From the NCBI RefSeq assembly GCF_004366075.1, contig NZ_SODU01000001.1, forward strand, positions 2,315,134 through 2,379,133: DNA of 64,000 bases, in the 5' to 3' direction. The stretch is from Kribbella pratensis (GTDB lineage: Bacteria; Actinomycetota; Actinomycetes; Propionibacteriales; Kribbellaceae). This document shows, piece after piece, positions 26,892 to 36,088 of this stretch. The notes beneath the pieces are model-generated. The model was not told the DNA's origin. It worked only from the letters and a program-made list of their open reading frames with translations, and did not search any database. A program made the position numbers and the translations under genes. Position 1 is the stretch's first letter. Each line of letters begins with the position of its first letter.

Positions 26892-27554
26892 ATGACGTTT
26901 TCCAGCGAGCTGTGGGAGCGCGGGGCGGCCTCCGTGTACGACGAGATCGTCCGGCACCCGTTCATCACGGGGCTCACCGACGGCACCCTCGACCACGACG
27001 CGTTCCGGTACTTCATCGTCCAGGACAGCCACTACCTCCGCGCGTACTCGCGGGCGCTCAGCCTGATCGCCGGCCGCGCCCTCGACGAGGACGCGGTCAG
27101 CATGTTCGCGTTGCACGCCGCCAACGCCATCGCGGTAGAGCAGGAACTCCACACCTCATTGCTGGCGTCACTAGGGCTGACTACGGAAGACGTGGACGCG
27201 GCTGGATCCGGTCCGACCACCACGGCGTACATGTCCTATCTGACCGCTGTGTGCGCCACAGGTACGTACGCCGAGGCCGTGGCAGCCGTACTGCCTTGCT
27301 ACTGGATCTACCGGGACGTGGGGCGGGAGCTGCTCAAGAGGTCGTCACCGGACCCGGCGTACCGCAAGTGGATCGAGACGTACGGCTCCGAGGAGTTCGA
27401 CGCTGTAGTCGAGTCCGTGCTCGCTGTCACGGACGGGCTGGACGTGGGAGCCGCGGAGCGGGAACGTTGTCACCAGCACTTCGCTATGACGTGCCGCTAC
27501 GAATGGATGTTCTGGGACGCCGCGTACCACAAGCTGGATTGGCCGGTGGGATGA
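26892..27554 (+). CDS. tenA: TenA-family thiaminase II-like protein
   Basis: A 220-residue all-helical TenA protein, which usually hydrolyses the base-degraded pyrimidine of thiamin to salvage HMP. The nucleophile is C136 in LPCYWIYRDVG, close to Cys135 of the Bacillus enzyme, and a C-terminal YEWMFWDAAY carries the conserved Glu. The start ATG at 26892 has GAGGAG five bases upstream. It overlaps the FAD oxidoreductase gene by four bases (ATGA). No thiamin riboswitch is visible upstream, so the role may be other than thiamin salvage. Confidence 0.85.
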   Translation: MTFSSELWERGAASVYDEIVRHPFITGLTDGTLDHDAFRYFIVQDSHYLRAYSRALSLIAGRALDEDAVSMFALHAANAIAVEQELHTSLLASLGLTTEDVDAAGSGPTTTAYMSYLTAVCATGTYAEAVAAVLPCYWIYRDVGRELLKRSSPDPAYRKWIETYGSEEFDAVVESVLAVTDGLDVGAAERERCHQHFAMTCRYEWMFWDAAYHKLDWPVG

Positions 27555-29098
27555 AGGACTTCTACGACGTCGTCATGGTCGGCGGCGGGCACAACGGTCT
27601 CGTCGCCGCCGCGTACCTGGCCCAGTCCGGGCTGTCCACGCTGATCCTGGAGCAGCAGTCGCATACCGGCGGTGCAGCGGTCAGCGAGCGAGTGTTCCCG
27701 GGCGTGGACGCGCGGCTGTCGCGCTACTCGTACCTGGTCAGTTTGCTGCCCGACAAGATCGCCGCAGACCTGGGTCTCAACCTGGAGCTCCGGTCCCGCG
27801 CAGTCGCGTCGTACACCCCGGTACGCCGCTCTGGACGCGACGTCGGCCTAATGGTCGAGCGGCCGGAAGGCGCCGGCACCAGGGACTCGTTCCGCGCACT
27901 CACCGGGAGCGACGCGGAGTACGAGGCCTGGACGGACTTCTACGGCTCTGTCGCTTCGCTGGCCGCCGCTGTCGCTCCCACTCTGCTAGAGCCGCTCCAG
28001 CCGGCAGCTGCGCTTCGCTCCCGTGTGGACGGCGCACTGTGGGACGAGCTGATCGAGCGGCCGCTCGGAGAGACCATCGAGCGACGCTTCACCGACGACA
28101 CCGTCCGTGGGGTCGTCGCGACGGACGGCGTCATCGGAACGTTCGCCGGGCTGCACGACGAGTCACTGATCCAGAACAGGTGCTTCCTCTACCACCTGAT
28201 CGGCAACGGCACCGGCGAGTGGCGGGTGCCCGTCGGCGGTATGGGGGCGGTCACTGACGCACTGGCCGCTGCCGCTCGGCGTGCTGGTGCCGCACTGGTC
28301 ACCAACGCAGCAGTCACCGCGGTCGAAGCAGACGGGACCCGTGGCTCGGTCACGTGGCTCGGTGGCGACGGTGAGCGATCCGTCGAATGCTCCTGGGTGC
28401 TGTCCAACGTCGCACCGTCGACGCTGGCTGCGCTGCGTGGCCAGACCGGTGTCGAGAAGCCGGAAGGGTCGCAGCTGAAGATCAACCTGCTGCTGCGTCG
28501 CCTGCCGGCGTTGAAGTCCGGCGACGACCCTGCGCGGGCGTTCGCCGGCACGTTCCACATCGACGAGGACTACAGCCAGCTCGAGACGGCGTACCGATCC
28601 GCCACGTCCGGCGAACTGCCCGCCGTACCGCCGTCCGAGGTGTACTGCCACTCGCTGACCGACCCGTCGATCCTCTCCCCCGACCTGGTTGCCTCCGGCC
28701 ACCACACCCTGACCGTCTTCGGCGTGCACTTCCCTGCCCGTTTATTTGCCTCTGACAACGATTCGGCCCGGGCCGAGTCCGCGCGGCGCGTACTGGCCGG
28801 CCTGGACTCCTACCTCGCCGAGCCGCTCGAGGACTGCATCGCCCGCGACGCCGACGGCAACCTGTGCATCGAGGCCAAGACGCCGTACGACATCGAGGAA
28901 TCCGTCGGCATGCCCGGCGGCCACATCTTCCACGGCGACCTCCAGTGGCCCTGGGCGACCGACCCCTCCGACACCGGCCGCTGGGGCACCGAAACCGACG
29001 TCGCCAACCTCCTGATCTGCGGCTCCGGCGCCCGCCGCGGCGGCGCCGTCTCCGGCCTCGGCGGCCACAACGCCGCCATGACCATCCTCACCCGCTAA
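27551..29098 (+). CDS. FAD-dependent oxidoreductase (phytoene-desaturase-like)
   Basis: A 515-residue flavoprotein with the N-terminal dinucleotide motif VVMVGGGHNGLVAAAYLAQSG and a C-terminal FAD signature near ICGSGARRGGAVSGLGGHNAA. It belongs to the CrtI/PYROXD2-like NAD(P)/FAD oxidoreductases; the substrate is unknown. Translational coupling to tenA suggests a shared pathway or an FAD-TenA partnership, but no carotenoid genes lie nearby. Confidence 0.8.
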   Translation: MKDFYDVVMVGGGHNGLVAAAYLAQSGLSTLILEQQSHTGGAAVSERVFPGVDARLSRYSYLVSLLPDKIAADLGLNLELRSRAVASYTPVRRSGRDVGLMVERPEGAGTRDSFRALTGSDAEYEAWTDFYGSVASLAAAVAPTLLEPLQPAAALRSRVDGALWDELIERPLGETIERRFTDDTVRGVVATDGVIGTFAGLHDESLIQNRCFLYHLIGNGTGEWRVPVGGMGAVTDALAAAARRAGAALVTNAAVTAVEADGTRGSVTWLGGDGERSVECSWVLSNVAPSTLAALRGQTGVEKPEGSQLKINLLLRRLPALKSGDDPARAFAGTFHIDEDYSQLETAYRSATSGELPAVPPSEVYCHSLTDPSILSPDLVASGHHTLTVFGVHFPARLFASDNDSARAESARRVLAGLDSYLAEPLEDCIARDADGNLCIEAKTPYDIEESVGMPGGHIFHGDLQWPWATDPSDTGRWGTETDVANLLICGSGARRGGAVSGLGGHNAAMTILTR

Positions 29099-29158
29099 CC
29101 GATTTCGCATCTCCCCGATCCCCCTGCTACGATCCTCTTCGTTCGAAAGCAACACCAA

Positions 29159-29231
<73 letters not shown>

Positions 29232-29237
29232 CAAAAG

Positions 29238-29268
29238 CCCAGGTCACCAAGGTGCCCTGGGTTTCTTT
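29238..29268 (+). terminator. Terminator after tRNA-Lys
   Basis: CCCAGGTCACC pairs with GGTGCCCTGGG with one mismatch, followed by TTTCTTTG. Confidence 0.7.
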
Positions 29269-29473
29269 GTGCCCGTCGCGCACCACCTACGCACCACTTT
29301 CCCAGATGCCAGCACCGAGCTGACCCGGCGGCACTCGCCCACCTCTTCCCTGCGGCTTCATCTGATCGTGACTGTGCGTCACATCACATCGCTTCGCATC
29401 GTTGCCGACTTCTCGGATTCTTCGTGCCGACAAGCGTTGAGCAGCCAGCCGTCGTACCGGTTGGAGGCCCGAC

Positions 29474-29770
29474 ATGCCGAGAGCACCACTGCCCATCGGA
29501 ACCTGGGGTGCGATCTCGACCTGGGTCGTGGACCGACGACAAGGGCCGCGCCGTCAAGCACAAGTCGCAGGCCAGATTCCGCGACTACGACGGCCACGTC
29601 CGGCCGGTCTCCGCCTACGGCAAGACCAAGACCGCCGCTGAGCGCGCTCTCCTGAAGAAGCTCCAGGACCGCGCGAAGACAGGCCGCCACGCCGGCGAAC
29701 TGACCGCGATGCACAAGATGAACGACCTCATCGACCTGTTCGAGAAGAAGTTCACCGAATGGGTCAAGGA
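29474..29770 (+). pseudogene. Tyrosine integrase remnant (N-terminal part)
   Basis: A reading frame starting at ATG 29474 behind GGAGG gives MPRAPLPIGTWGAISTW, a typical start of actinobacterial phage/ICE integrases. A frameshift near 29525 moves the frame to WTDDKGRAVKHKSQARF, DYDGHVRPVSAYGKTKTAAE, and the arm-binding region ending at LIDLFEKKFTEW. After about 29770 the integrase sequence stops and the catalytic domain is missing. It lies 240 bp past tRNA-Lys in the same direction, the usual place for an integrase of an element inserted there. Confidence 0.75.
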
Positions 29771-29880
29771 CGGCACGCGCTCCGCGCTCCGGTGGTCGCC
29801 CGTTCCCGGGCGGGGTGAATTGGGAAGCCAGTCGGCGGGCCGGTTGATCGGCAGCCTGCAGGAAACGGTGAGTCGTGGGG

Positions 29881-30236
29881 TCTCGGTCGCGCCCTCAACT
29901 CCGACGCCACGGTGTGCTGCGACCCGATCAGCTGGTTCGCGCGGTCGGGCTGATCTCCAACCCGTCGGCCTTCGTGCTTGGCAAGCCTGGGCTCGGGAAG
30001 TCTACGGTGGTACGTCGGATGGCGCTCGGCCTGGCCGGGTACGGCGTCCAGCCGCTCCTCCTCGGCGACCTGAAACCCCGACCACCGCGACCTGATCGAG
30101 GCCCTCGACGGCCAGGTCATCGACCTGGCCCCCGGCCGCGGAAACCTGAACGTGCCCGACCCCGGCGACACCCTGCCGGCCGCGGCCCGGCTCGCCGGCT
30201 CCGCGCGGCCGGCGGTGAATGGTGGGTTCAGATGAA
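29881..30236 (+). pseudogene. Conjugation ATPase remnant (VirB4/TraC-like)
   Basis: Three frames together spell a conjugative ATPase. ALNSDATVCCDPISWFARSG in one frame is followed, after a stop, by LISNPSAFVLGKPGLGKSTV with the P-loop, then RRMALGLAGYGVQPLLLGDL in a second frame, and then DLIEALDGQVIDLAPGRGNL in a third. At least two frameshifts have destroyed it. Such ATPases belong to actinobacterial integrative conjugative elements, which supports the tRNA-Lys integration idea. Confidence 0.65.
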
Positions 30237-30368
30237 TGTGATCGCCGCGGCCTTCGCCAGGTTGCCCCGGGCAACCTGCTTGCTGCCAGCGGCAACATGG
30301 CCATACTGCAGGCATCGATGAATCGCGTGACTACGACTTGGTCGCAAAGGTCCGAGGTACGCGGACAT

Positions 30369-30863
30369 TCAGGTCAACGGAGGTCCGACGAGTTCGTAGC
30401 CATACCGACGCATGATGTTCTCGGCCTTCGCAAGAACGTCGGGATCAACCTTCGAGAGGTCTGGCATGGCCGCCATCAGTTCTGGGAGCAACGGCTCGAG
30501 TTCTTTGAAGTAGCCCGTCATCCCGCCGGGCGTGAACATGACCGTGACTCGACCGGGCTGGCCGCCGATGTTTGCCCATGCGTGCGGCGTACCGCGTGGG
30601 ATGAACACGAAGGCCCCCGCCGCCGCCTCGCTGACGTCGTCGGCGATCTTGAACCGATACGTGCCGTCGAGAATGTAGTACGCCTCGTCGTGTTCGTGGT
30701 GGATATGCTCCGGAGCCCCGACGTCCGGCGCCAGCAACAGTTCGCCGAAGTCGATGACCCCGCCGGTTTCGGCCCCGGAGATCTTCCAAGTGAAGAGTTC
30801 CCCGGGCATGAACGTCTGCCGGCTCCCTTCGCTCGGCGGCACGACGCGACCTCTCGATCCCAT
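30369..30863 (-). CDS. Cupin-domain protein
   Basis: A 164-residue single cupin. Metal ligands are visible in the first cupin motif, EHIHHEHDEAYYILDG (two His spaced for metal plus Glu), and the second motif has GTPHAWANIG. Such proteins bind sugars or act as small dioxygenases and isomerases. It is flanked by island debris and by the AraC regulator. A role in the sugar locus is possible but not shown. Confidence 0.78.
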   Translation of the reverse strand: MGSRGRVVPPSEGSRQTFMPGELFTWKISGAETGGVIDFGELLLAPDVGAPEHIHHEHDEAYYILDGTYRFKIADDVSEAAAGAFVFIPRGTPHAWANIGGQPGRVTVMFTPGGMTGYFKELEPLLPELMAAMPDLSKVDPDVLAKAENIMRRYGYELVGPPLT

Positions 30864-30960
30864 GATTGGGCCTCCCCGTTCGTCATCATCCCCCGATGAT
30901 CAACCGTAGATGCCTGACAGCGCCACGGATAGTACGGACGCGACATGCAGGCGGCGATGC

Positions 30961-31773
30961 TCAGGGGCGGCAGTCGATCCAGGTCCGCATCAGCGCCGTC
31001 GGGGTGTCGCCCCCAAACGCGCGGCAATCGCGGACGAAGTGCATCTGGTCGTAGTAGCCGGCATCCGCCACAACCTCCGACCACGTGCGGTCAGGTTCGT
31101 CGCTCTTGGACTGTAGGGCGCGGGCGAACCGCGCGATACGTCCGAACATCTGTGGGGCGACACCAACCTGTTCGAGGAAGACACGCTCGAACTGCCGGAC
31201 ACTGAGCTGGCTCTGCGCTGCCATCGTCCCAAGGCCGACCGGAGCCGAGCCATGCAGCATTGAACGCGCGGCCGACTGCACCGGATGAAGGGGTCGGCTA
31301 TCCGAGACCTTCGTGAGAAGGAACCGCTCGAGGATGGCGACCATCGACCACAGGTCATCGGGCGTCTCGACAACGCGCTCGTGTACTTCTCTCACATCGA
31401 CTCCCACGACATCGGTCGCGTCAGGGGTCAGATCGGTAACGTGACGAAGCGGGACGTGGAACAGCCGATAGAACCCAGTCGGCTGGAAGTGGACCGTCAG
31501 CGTGATGAGTCGGCCTGTTGCCCGCAGATCGAGATTTCGGCGCGTCTGGCGACCAACAATGACGACATCCGGCGCGCTTGCTTCTGCTCCAGAACGGCGA
31601 TCCACGACAGCGAACGGTTGCGCGAGATTGAACTGCATCATCTGTTCCGGGCGGGCTGTGAGCGGCTTCCGAATAACCGCGTCTCCGAGGTCGACCCGCG
31701 CGTAGTGGTAGCAACGCACGTATTCGCGCAGGGGCGGCGCAGGCAGAGCCTCTACAACGTCATACACATTCAC
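30961..31773 (-). CDS. AraC-family transcriptional regulator
   Basis: A roughly 270-residue regulator. The start is placed at GTG 31773, or GTG 31767 six bases later; AGGTGGGG lies just upstream. The N-terminal domain (ALPAPPLREYVRCYHYARV) resembles the DUF6597 sensor domain. The C-terminal double helix-turn-helix includes LSVRQFERVFLEQVGVAPQMF and VVADAGYYDQMHFVRDCRAF. It may regulate the cupin gene or its own transcription. Confidence 0.85.
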   Translation of the reverse strand: MNVYDVVEALPAPPLREYVRCYHYARVDLGDAVIRKPLTARPEQMMQFNLAQPFAVVDRRSGAEASAPDVVIVGRQTRRNLDLRATGRLITLTVHFQPTGFYRLFHVPLRHVTDLTPDATDVVGVDVREVHERVVETPDDLWSMVAILERFLLTKVSDSRPLHPVQSAARSMLHGSAPVGLGTMAAQSQLSVRQFERVFLEQVGVAPQMFGRIARFARALQSKSDEPDRTWSEVVADAGYYDQMHFVRDCRAFGGDTPTALMRTWIDCRP

Positions 31774-31960
31774 AACCCCACCTGCTAACTCGGTCGGATG
31801 TCCCAACTGACGATACTCTCCGTCAACCGAGCGCTGGTACGAACGCGGCGTCTGCGAGCCGTACCCGCACACCTCACCGCGTCACGCACGCGGCCTCGCA
31901 CCGCCTTCGCCTCGCCCCCCGAGCAGGCAACCGCCTCAGCGTCCGGGGCCGCCCAAAAAT

Positions 31961-31975
31961 AGTACGCATGCTAAA
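31961..31975. promoter_or_regulatory. Weak GntR-type operator upstream of the GntR gene
   Basis: AGTACGCATGCTAAA resembles the perfect site ATACGTATGCTAAC at 41476-41489 but with altered central bases. It lies 61 bp upstream of the gntR start and may be a secondary or degraded site. Confidence 0.35.
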
Positions 31976-32028
31976 TCTTCTGACCGGCGGCGATCGGCTG
32001 AGGAAGGGTCCAGCGGGTCGCCTAAGAT

Positions 32029-32038
32029 CATACGTATG
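32029..32038. promoter_or_regulatory. CATACGTATG operator overlapping the gntR start
   Basis: The perfect 10-base palindrome CATACGTATG includes the gntR ATG (32036-32038). TAAGAT at 32023-32028 could be a -10 element, which would make the transcript leaderless and the operator cover the transcription start. This predicts tight self-repression. Confidence 0.75.
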
Positions 32039-32818
32039 GCGAAGAACTCCGTTCCCGCGGTGCCGCTCATCCCGCGACGTCTTCCCGTGGGTCGGCTCGG
32101 GGTGTCCGTTGTCGCCGAGCTCGTCGCCCTGATCGTGACCGGCCGGCTGAAGGAGGGCGACCTGCTGCCTCCGGAAGGACCGCTGAGTGAGCACTTCGGC
32201 GTGAGCCGGACGGTGTTGCGTGAGTCGGTGAAGAGGCTCGAGGAAAAAGGCCTGGTGACCGTCTCGCAGGGTCGTGGCACTCAGGTACGGGCGCCGGGGT
32301 ACTGGAACATGCTCGACCCAGTGGTGCTCTCGGCCCTGATCGACAACGACGAGAGCGTGGGCGTCCTCGACGAGTTGACGATCGTGCGCGCGAGTCTCGA
32401 AGCGGCGATGGCAGGTGCCGTGGCCAACTCACACACCGCCGACGAGCTGCGGCGGCTGGAGAATGCGTTGACGGCGATGCGGGAGAGCGAGTCCGAGACG
32501 GACTCGTTCCGGCAGGCCGATGTGGTCTTCCACTATGCGGTCATGGAGATCTCCGGCAACCGGCTGGCGGAGAACATCGCCAAGCACATCTACAAACGAG
32601 CCGTCGAGTCCAGCCGGTACCAGGGCATCAATCCGCCGGACGCCGTGACCCTCACCCTCAAGGAGCACGAGGCGATCGTCAAGGCCATCGCCCGTAACGA
32701 CGCGGCCGCCGCCGAGAAGGCGATGCACGATCACATCCACGGGTCGTGGGAGCGCCGTCGGCTGTCCGACCAGCCTCCCCGGCCACGTGGCCGCAAGCGC
32801 AGTCAGAAGCGGCAGTAG
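32036..32818 (+). CDS. GntR-family (FCD type) transcriptional regulator
   Basis: A 260-residue FadR/FCD-type GntR regulator. The N-terminal winged helix reads LPPEGPLSEHFGVSRTVLRESVKRLEEKGLVTVSQGRGT. The C-terminal FCD ligand domain has the metal-binding residues spaced through VRASLEAAMAG, FHYAVMEISGN and EHEAIVKAI. It most likely represses the sugar locus to its right until a sugar acid or lactone binds. CATACGTATG palindromes sit at its own start and at 38471, 40384 and 41475. Confidence 0.92.
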   Translation: MAKNSVPAVPLIPRRLPVGRLGVSVVAELVALIVTGRLKEGDLLPPEGPLSEHFGVSRTVLRESVKRLEEKGLVTVSQGRGTQVRAPGYWNMLDPVVLSALIDNDESVGVLDELTIVRASLEAAMAGAVANSHTADELRRLENALTAMRESESETDSFRQADVVFHYAVMEISGNRLAENIAKHIYKRAVESSRYQGINPPDAVTLTLKEHEAIVKAIARNDAAAAEKAMHDHIHGSWERRRLSDQPPRPRGRKRSQKRQ

Positions 32819-33639
32819 ATGTCGGTGGCGTTGCCGCCGAACACCTGCGCACGTTCTGCGCTGGACAGCCCGCTCAACAGGCGGTCGACCGCGGCCTTCC
32901 ATGCCACCGCTCCCCCGCCGAGTTCGGCCAGCGGCCAGTCGGAGCCGTAGAGAAGGCGTTCCGGACCGAAGGCATCGAGGGCGATCAGCACGCGATCGGC
33001 GAGATCCTCAGCCCGCCAAGATCCCGGGGCAAGGCCGGAAACAAGGCCCGACAGCTTCGCGACGACGTTCGGACGACGAGCCAGCTCCCGCAGTCCAGCT
33101 GCCCATACCCGCGTATCCGCTCCCGGCGCGGGTGGTCCGCCGAGATGGTCGAGCACGAAGCGCATTCCTTCGTACCGACCACTCAGGACTGCCGCCTGCG
33201 GCAGTTGCCAGTCGCGAACGACCAGGTCGAAAGAAAGGCCCTCGCGATCCAGCGCGGTGAAGCCGAGGGCAACATCCTCCCGCAACATCCACTCGGGATC
33301 CGGGTCGATGTGTGCCAGGTGCCGCACTCCCACCAGGGTCACGGTTGCGTGCCGACGGATCTGGTCGAGCTGTGGACCGACGGGCGCGGAGAGATCGACC
33401 CAGCCGACCAGGCCGGCGACGACGGACGGGTCCAGTCGAGCGAGCCGAACGCTCTCCGCCAAGCTGTTGCTCGACTGGACGACCACCGCACGCCCGAGAC
33501 CCGTCGAGGCGAGCATGACCTGCAGGTCGGACGAGCCGAAGTCACGGGCGATCGGCGCCATTGTCTCCGGATCGATCCAGTCCTGCGGGTCCAACGCTCG
33601 GTCCCACAGATGCACATGCGCGTCGATGCCGGCGGTCAT
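32803..33639 (-). CDS. Amidohydrolase, L-fuconolactonase-like
   Basis: A 278-residue TIM-barrel amidohydrolase of the COG3618 lactonase group. Start ATG at 33639 overlaps the mutarotase stop (ATGA). Metal residues are seen as H8 and H10 in IDAHVHLW, FVLDHLGGPP, and the Asp in GSDWPLAELGGG. In the inferred pathway it opens L-fuconolactone to L-fuconate. Its 3' end overlaps the convergent gntR by 16 bp. The sugar is inferred from the neighbours. Confidence 0.82.
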   Translation of the reverse strand: MTAGIDAHVHLWDRALDPQDWIDPETMAPIARDFGSSDLQVMLASTGLGRAVVVQSSNSLAESVRLARLDPSVVAGLVGWVDLSAPVGPQLDQIRRHATVTLVGVRHLAHIDPDPEWMLREDVALGFTALDREGLSFDLVVRDWQLPQAAVLSGRYEGMRFVLDHLGGPPAPGADTRVWAAGLRELARRPNVVAKLSGLVSGLAPGSWRAEDLADRVLIALDAFGPERLLYGSDWPLAELGGGAVAWKAAVDRLLSGLSSAERAQVFGGNATDIYCRF

Positions 33640-33974
33640 CCGAGGTGCCACACCTCGTCGACGGGCTGCCACAACGCCCCCGGGTTCCGCTCTTCGGCGA
33701 TCCGCACCTGGCACGGATCGGTGTGCGTCCACCACTCCTGCGAGACCGGGTCGTCCGCGATCCGTTGCATGTCCGCCTCGTGGTCTTCCCCGACGTACTC
33801 GTAGTACGCGAACAAGATGTCGCCGAAGACGAAGATGCTGTAGTTGCGGACGTTGCACTCGACGAGCTTCTGCTCGACACCCGGCCAGACGGCGCGGTGC
33901 AACGACAGGTACTCCTCACGCTTCTCGGGTCGTACGCCGACGACGAACGCCCGGCGCTCCGGTGCGCGCGTCAC
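33636..33974 (-). CDS. L-rhamnose/L-fucose mutarotase (RhaM family)
   Basis: A 112-residue ferredoxin-like mutarotase that interconverts sugar anomers. RhaM features are present: LHRAVWPGVEQKL with H26, NYSIFVFGDILFAYYEY, and a WW pair followed by TDPCQVR. It overlaps the dehydratase (33971-33974) and the lactonase genes by four bases each, so all three are translationally coupled. Members act on 6-deoxy-L-sugars. Confidence 0.85.
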   Translation of the reverse strand: MTRAPERRAFVVGVRPEKREEYLSLHRAVWPGVEQKLVECNVRNYSIFVFGDILFAYYEYVGEDHEADMQRIADDPVSQEWWTHTDPCQVRIAEERNPGALWQPVDEVWHLG

Positions 33975-35158
33975 GAGACCGGCCTCAGCGGTGCGGCGGG
34001 AACGTCGATGACGTCCGGCTCGGCCACCAGCCGCAGAGCAGCGCGCTCAGGCCGGATGTGCGGTCCTGTCGCTGCCGGAACTGATGCCTCGGAGTTTCCC
34101 GATGACAGCTGGGACTCGTCCACCAGGATGCCGATGCCCGGGCGGTCGCCCAGGATGATCCCTCCGTCGTCGAACTCCTGGTCAACGTCCAGACCGACGG
34201 GGAAATGAAGATCCTGGACCTCGTAGGTCAGCAGGTTCGGTACGGCGGCGGCCGCGTGCGCGATCGGATTCGCGTTGTACGCCACGGGACTCACCGGCAG
34301 GTCATGTCCGTGCGCCAGCGTCGCCACCCGGAGGAAGTGGGTGATCCCCCACACGTTGCCCACCTGGACGACGTCGAGGGCCTTGGCGTCGAGCAGTGGG
34401 CGATACTGCTCGAGCCCGGTCAGGTTCTCACCGCTCGCGATCGCCGCACGGATCTTGCCGCGCAACGCCGCCAATCCTGCCGCGTCCCACCGGCGTAACG
34501 GCTCCTCCACCCAGGTGAGGTCCAGATGTTCCTCGATGGCGGCAACGTACCGGGCGGCCTGCGCCTGGTTCCACGACTCGTTGGCGTCGAACATGAGCGC
34601 CGGCCGACGGGAATTGCGGCTGAGCGCCGCCCGAACGATCTCCAGCCGGGGCAGGTCACGGTCCAGGTCGCGGCCGCCCTTGACCTTGCCCGCCTTGAAC
34701 CCGCGGTCCGCGAACCGGCCGTACAGTTGCGCGACTTCCTCATCGGTCAGGCCGTACTCGAGGCCCGACGCGTATCCCGGGACGAAGCGTTCGCGCGCCC
34801 CCAGAGTCCGCCAGAGCGGCTCGTCCGCCATCTTGGCCTTGAGGTCCCACAGCGCCATGTCGACGGCCCCGATCGTGCCGAACACAGGGCCGGAATGACC
34901 GGCTTTGAACACCCAGTCGAGCATCCGGTCGTACAGAGCCACCACCGACCGCGGGTCCTCGCCCTCGACCGCGGGGAAGACCCGCGCGATGTCGGCGTGG
35001 AGACCGAGCCCGACGCCCTCGATGCCGGCGTCCGTCTCGATGATGAGGACGGGGACCGGCGTGGTGTCGCCACTCTGTACGCCGTTGACGTCGCCGGTGA
35101 CCCTCCCCCAGTCGTGAACCGTACTCAAGCTGCGATATCCAGTGATCTTCATGGTCAA
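33971..35158 (-). CDS. Enolase-superfamily sugar-acid dehydratase
   Basis: A 395-residue mandelate-racemase/muconate-lactonizing-type enzyme. The KxK base is K158-V-K160; metal ligands are D191 (FDANESW), E218 (WVEEPL) and E244 (SGENL). The stretch that carries the catalytic His of the His-Asp dyad in mandelate racemase reads LPVSPVAYNANPIAH here, with no His at the expected place. Its context between sugar lactonase, mutarotase and ABC transporter points to an acid-sugar dehydratase, such as L-fuconate dehydratase. Start ATG at 35158 has AGGAGG upstream. Confidence 0.82.
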   Translation of the reverse strand: MTMKITGYRSLSTVHDWGRVTGDVNGVQSGDTTPVPVLIIETDAGIEGVGLGLHADIARVFPAVEGEDPRSVVALYDRMLDWVFKAGHSGPVFGTIGAVDMALWDLKAKMADEPLWRTLGARERFVPGYASGLEYGLTDEEVAQLYGRFADRGFKAGKVKGGRDLDRDLPRLEIVRAALSRNSRRPALMFDANESWNQAQAARYVAAIEEHLDLTWVEEPLRRWDAAGLAALRGKIRAAIASGENLTGLEQYRPLLDAKALDVVQVGNVWGITHFLRVATLAHGHDLPVSPVAYNANPIAHAAAAVPNLLTYEVQDLHFPVGLDVDQEFDDGGIILGDRPGIGILVDESQLSSGNSEASVPAATGPHIRPERAALRLVAEPDVIDVPAAPLRPVS

Positions 35159-35183
35159 TCCTCCTTGAGAACCGGGGCGGTCG

Positions 35184-36086
35184 TCATTCCTTGGTTCCGC
35201 CCGCCGTCATTCCCTCGACGAGGAATCGCTGGGAGAAGAGGAAGACGATCAGCACGGGCAGGATCGAAACGATTGTCGCCAGCGCCAGGGTAGGCAACTG
35301 GACGGAGTCCGATCCGGCCGAGCTGGGGTTGAACGCGGGCGTCGCGGCGAGCAGCGAGGTGAGGCCGACCTGGATGGGGTACCCGTCGCTGGAGGGCAGC
35401 ATCACGAACGGCAGGAAGAAGTTGTTCCAGTTCTGCACGAAGCTGAAGAAGGCGACCAGAGCGACGATCGGCGCGCCCAGCGGAAGGGCGATCCGCGTGA
35501 AGACCTGGAACTCGGTGCAGCCGTCGATGCGGGCTGCCGCAAGCAGGTCACGCGGGATGCTCGTCGAGAAGTAGATGTAGGTGAGGTACACGCCGAAGGG
35601 GAAGAACGACATCGGCAAGATCACCGACAGCGGACTTCCGATCAGGCCGACGCTGTTCAACTCCAGGAAGATCGGCAGCACCAACGCAGTACTGGGGATC
35701 AGCATGACGACCAGGGTCAGCACGAGCAGCGCCTTGCGCAGCTTGAACTCGGTGAGCGCGAGTGCGTATCCGGCGGGGACACTCACGAGCAGCGTGAGCG
35801 CCAGAGCCCCCAGTGCGTAGAACGCGGAGTTCCCGATCCAGGTCGTGACCGCGCCGTCTTGGAAGCCGAACAGCTGATGCCAGTTGGAGACGAAGTCGCT
35901 CCATGACCCGAGCGCGAACGGATTGGAGACAGTCAGCGCCTTGGCGGACTTGGTGACCGCGAACAGCAGCCAGACGATCGGGACGGCGAAGAAGAACACG
36001 AACAGGGTCAGGACGAAGCCCGCAACGGCTCGCCCGCTCCATCCTCGGAGGCTCACGCGGCGAGGTTCGGCGGAAACTGCACTCAT
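35184..36086 (-). CDS. Sugar ABC transporter permease (MalG-like)
   Basis: A 300-residue permease with six membrane spans. The cytoplasmic EAA loop reads AARIDGCTEFQVFTRIALPLGAPIVA. The second ATG (36086) is chosen because GAAGGA then sits six bases upstream; a start at 36092 would leave no spacing, although it would overlap the upstream stop. It ends with FLVEGMTAGGTKE, typical of this permease type. It pairs with the next permease and the binding protein to import a sugar. Confidence 0.9.
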   Translation of the reverse strand: MSAVSAEPRRVSLRGWSGRAVAGFVLTLFVFFFAVPIVWLLFAVTKSAKALTVSNPFALGSWSDFVSNWHQLFGFQDGAVTTWIGNSAFYALGALALTLLVSVPAGYALALTEFKLRKALLVLTLVVMLIPSTALVLPIFLELNSVGLIGSPLSVILPMSFFPFGVYLTYIYFSTSIPRDLLAAARIDGCTEFQVFTRIALPLGAPIVALVAFFSFVQNWNNFFLPFVMLPSSDGYPIQVGLTSLLAATPAFNPSSAGSDSVQLPTLALATIVSILPVLIVFLFSQRFLVEGMTAGGTKE

Positions 36087-36088
36087 GG

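Noticed and set aside
30237..30368. Further coding remnants between the ATPase relic and the cupin gene
   Set aside because: No frame gives recognisable homology over a useful length; I see nothing supportable there.
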